From Flavobacteriaceae bacterium (GTDB lineage: Bacteria > Bacteroidota > Bacteroidia > Flavobacteriales > Flavobacteriaceae), in contig CATEMS010000335.1 of the NCBI GenBank assembly GCA_949507465.1, forward strand, positions 1 to 7,404: a DNA stretch of 7,404 nucleotides, given 5' to 3'. Shown one piece after another: positions 6,593-7,404 of the stretch. Each line of letters begins with the position of its first letter. Within the stretch, counting starts at the first letter, position 1. The notes beneath the pieces were generated by a model, which saw only the letters and a program-made list of their open reading frames with translations, ran no database searches and was not told where the DNA came from. The translations under genes and the position numbers were made by a program.

Positions 6593-6678
6593 GTCTTAAA
6601 ATTTTATTAACAAACTTGACTCCAAGGCTTAGTTGTCTTAATTTAGCCCCAAGAAAAATAATTGAAATTTAGCGTAAC

Positions 6679-6708
6679 TTGTGAGTTTAAATTTCGTCTT
6701 TAGTATTG
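6679..6708 (+). promoter_or_regulatory. Candidate moxR promoter
   Basis: TTG (6679-6681) is followed after 19 nt by TAGTATTG (6701-6708), one mismatch from TAnnTTTG, and the spacing is typical for Bacteroidota. It would give a leader of about 80 nt before the ATG at 6797. Confidence 0.4.
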
Positions 6709-6796
6709 AGTAGTTTTACTACTTTACACAACAACACCAATACTATTTAAAACCCATTGAGGTAAAATAATAAATCTAAGAACAGAAAACAGGATT

Positions 6797-7404
6797 ATGG
6801 AACAAACAGCATCGCCTACAGATATTGGCGCATTGAACGATAAAATTGAGAAGGAAAGCGCTTTTGTAGATATTCTCACCATGGAAATGAATAAAGTAAT
6901 CGTGGGCCAAAAACACATGATTGAACGATTGCTTATTGGACTTCTGGGCCAAGGCCACATTTTATTAGAGGGAGTGCCTGGTTTGGCAAAAACACTAGCC
7001 ATTAATACGCTGTCTAAGGCTGTAAAAGGTAGTTTTAGCAGAGTGCAATTTACTCCAGATCTGTTGCCTGCAGATGTAGTAGGAACCCTTATATACAATA
7101 TGAAGGAGAACGATTTTAGCATTAAAAAGGGACCCATTTTTGCCAATTTTGTCTTAGCCGACGAAATCAATCGGGCACCTGCAAAAGTGCAATCGGCTCT
7201 TTTGGAGGCCATGCAAGAGAAGCAAGTTACTATTGGCGATACGACCTTTGGATTAGACAAACCATTTTTGGTAATGGCTACCCAAAACCCTATTGAGCAG
7301 GAGGGTACTTATCCTCTGCCCGAGGCTCAAGTAGACCGATTTATGCTAAAAACAGTAATTAAATATCCAACCCTAGAAGATGAGCAATTAATTATTCGCC
7401 AAAA
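6797..7404 (+). CDS. moxR: MoxR-family AAA+ ATPase (3' end outside window)
   Basis: The first 202 residues of a cytosolic MoxR-class AAA+ ATPase, a chaperone-like family whose members act with VWA-domain proteins. Visible motifs are VIVGQ (34-38) at the entry to the domain, Walker A GVPGLAKT (59-66, Lys65), FTPDLLPADVVGT (85-97), GPIFANFVLADEINRAP (112-128) with Walker B Asp122/Glu123, sensor-1 Asn164 in ATQNP, and PLPEAQVDRF (173-182) with the arginine-finger region. All nucleotide-binding and hydrolysis residues in the visible part are intact. The ATG at 6797 is the first start after an in-frame stop at 6758-6760. A 20-30 residue N-terminal extension precedes the AAA+ core. The frame is open at position 7404, so the gene is cut by the window edge, not broken. 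In many Bacteroidota, moxR leads an operon with a DUF58 gene and batA-batE VWA/TPR genes; whether that holds here is not visible. Confidence 0.95.
   Translation, partial: MEQTASPTDIGALNDKIEKESAFVDILTMEMNKVIVGQKHMIERLLIGLLGQGHILLEGVPGLAKTLAINTLSKAVKGSFSRVQFTPDLLPADVVGTLIYNMKENDFSIKKGPIFANFVLADEINRAPAKVQSALLEAMQEKQVTIGDTTFGLDKPFLVMATQNPIEQEGTYPLPEAQVDRFMLKTVIKYPTLEDEQLIIRQ

Larger units (their letters stand above)
6476..6796. other. Divergent promoter region between dehydrogenase and moxR genes
   Basis: This 321-nt AT-rich spacer contains the minus-strand dehydrogenase promoter (6562-6592) and candidate plus-strand promoters for moxR (6679-6708, and weaker TTG 6616-6618 with TAATTTAG 6639-6646, 20 nt apart). 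I see no small gene, tRNA or repeat family in it. Confidence 0.6.

Noticed and set aside
6724..7260. 178-codon antisense open frame opposite moxR
   Set aside because: The sense strand encodes an unmistakable MoxR AAA+ domain with intact motifs. The antisense product has no family features and no promoter of its own.

Overview
The window looks like chromosomal DNA from a marine or environmental member of the Bacteroidota, most likely Flavobacteriaceae. Four things point there. The DNA is AT-rich with AT-rich intergenic spacers. The ATG starts lack good Shine-Dalgarno sequences. There are -7 boxes of the Bacteroidota type (TAnnTTTG). Three of the five genes encode lipoproteins, including secreted GH2 and GH20 glycosidases. 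Genus and species cannot be fixed from the sequence alone.

Layout from left to right: (1) 34-537, minus strand, a small single-domain CAP/SCP-family lipoprotein with a recognisable promoter. (2) 538-936, a very AT-rich 399-nt spacer between divergent genes. It holds a family of short repeats (TGCATTTCATCG-like: three direct copies and one inverted) and an AT-rich palindrome. I see no convincing gene in it. (3) 937-3423 and 3407-5722, plus strand, two overlapping lipoprotein glycoside hydrolase genes: a GH2 beta-mannosidase and a GH20 beta-N-acetylhexosaminidase with a C-terminal discoidin-like module. (4) 5723-6475, minus strand, a YdfG-type short-chain dehydrogenase whose stop codon directly abuts the GH20 stop codon. 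(5) 6476-6796, a 321-nt divergent promoter region. (6) 6797 to the window end, plus strand, the first 202 codons of a MoxR-family AAA+ ATPase, cut off by the window edge.

The functional unit is the GH2-GH20 pair. Overlapping reading frames imply co-transcription and probably translational coupling. Together the enzymes could remove terminal beta-mannose and beta-GlcNAc, a combination suited to the Man-beta-1,4-GlcNAc-beta-1,4-GlcNAc core of N-glycans, although mannan and chitin oligosaccharides are also possible substrates. No SusC/SusD pair, sulfatase or sensor/regulator is visible here, so this is not demonstrably a classical polysaccharide-utilisation locus within the window. The CAP protein, dehydrogenase and MoxR ATPase look like independent neighbours.

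Most of the window is ordinary. The least explained part is the repeat cluster upstream of the glycosidase pair. I found no CRISPR array, rRNA, insertion sequence or recognisable defence system. I did not make a systematic tRNA scan, but no spacer looked like one.
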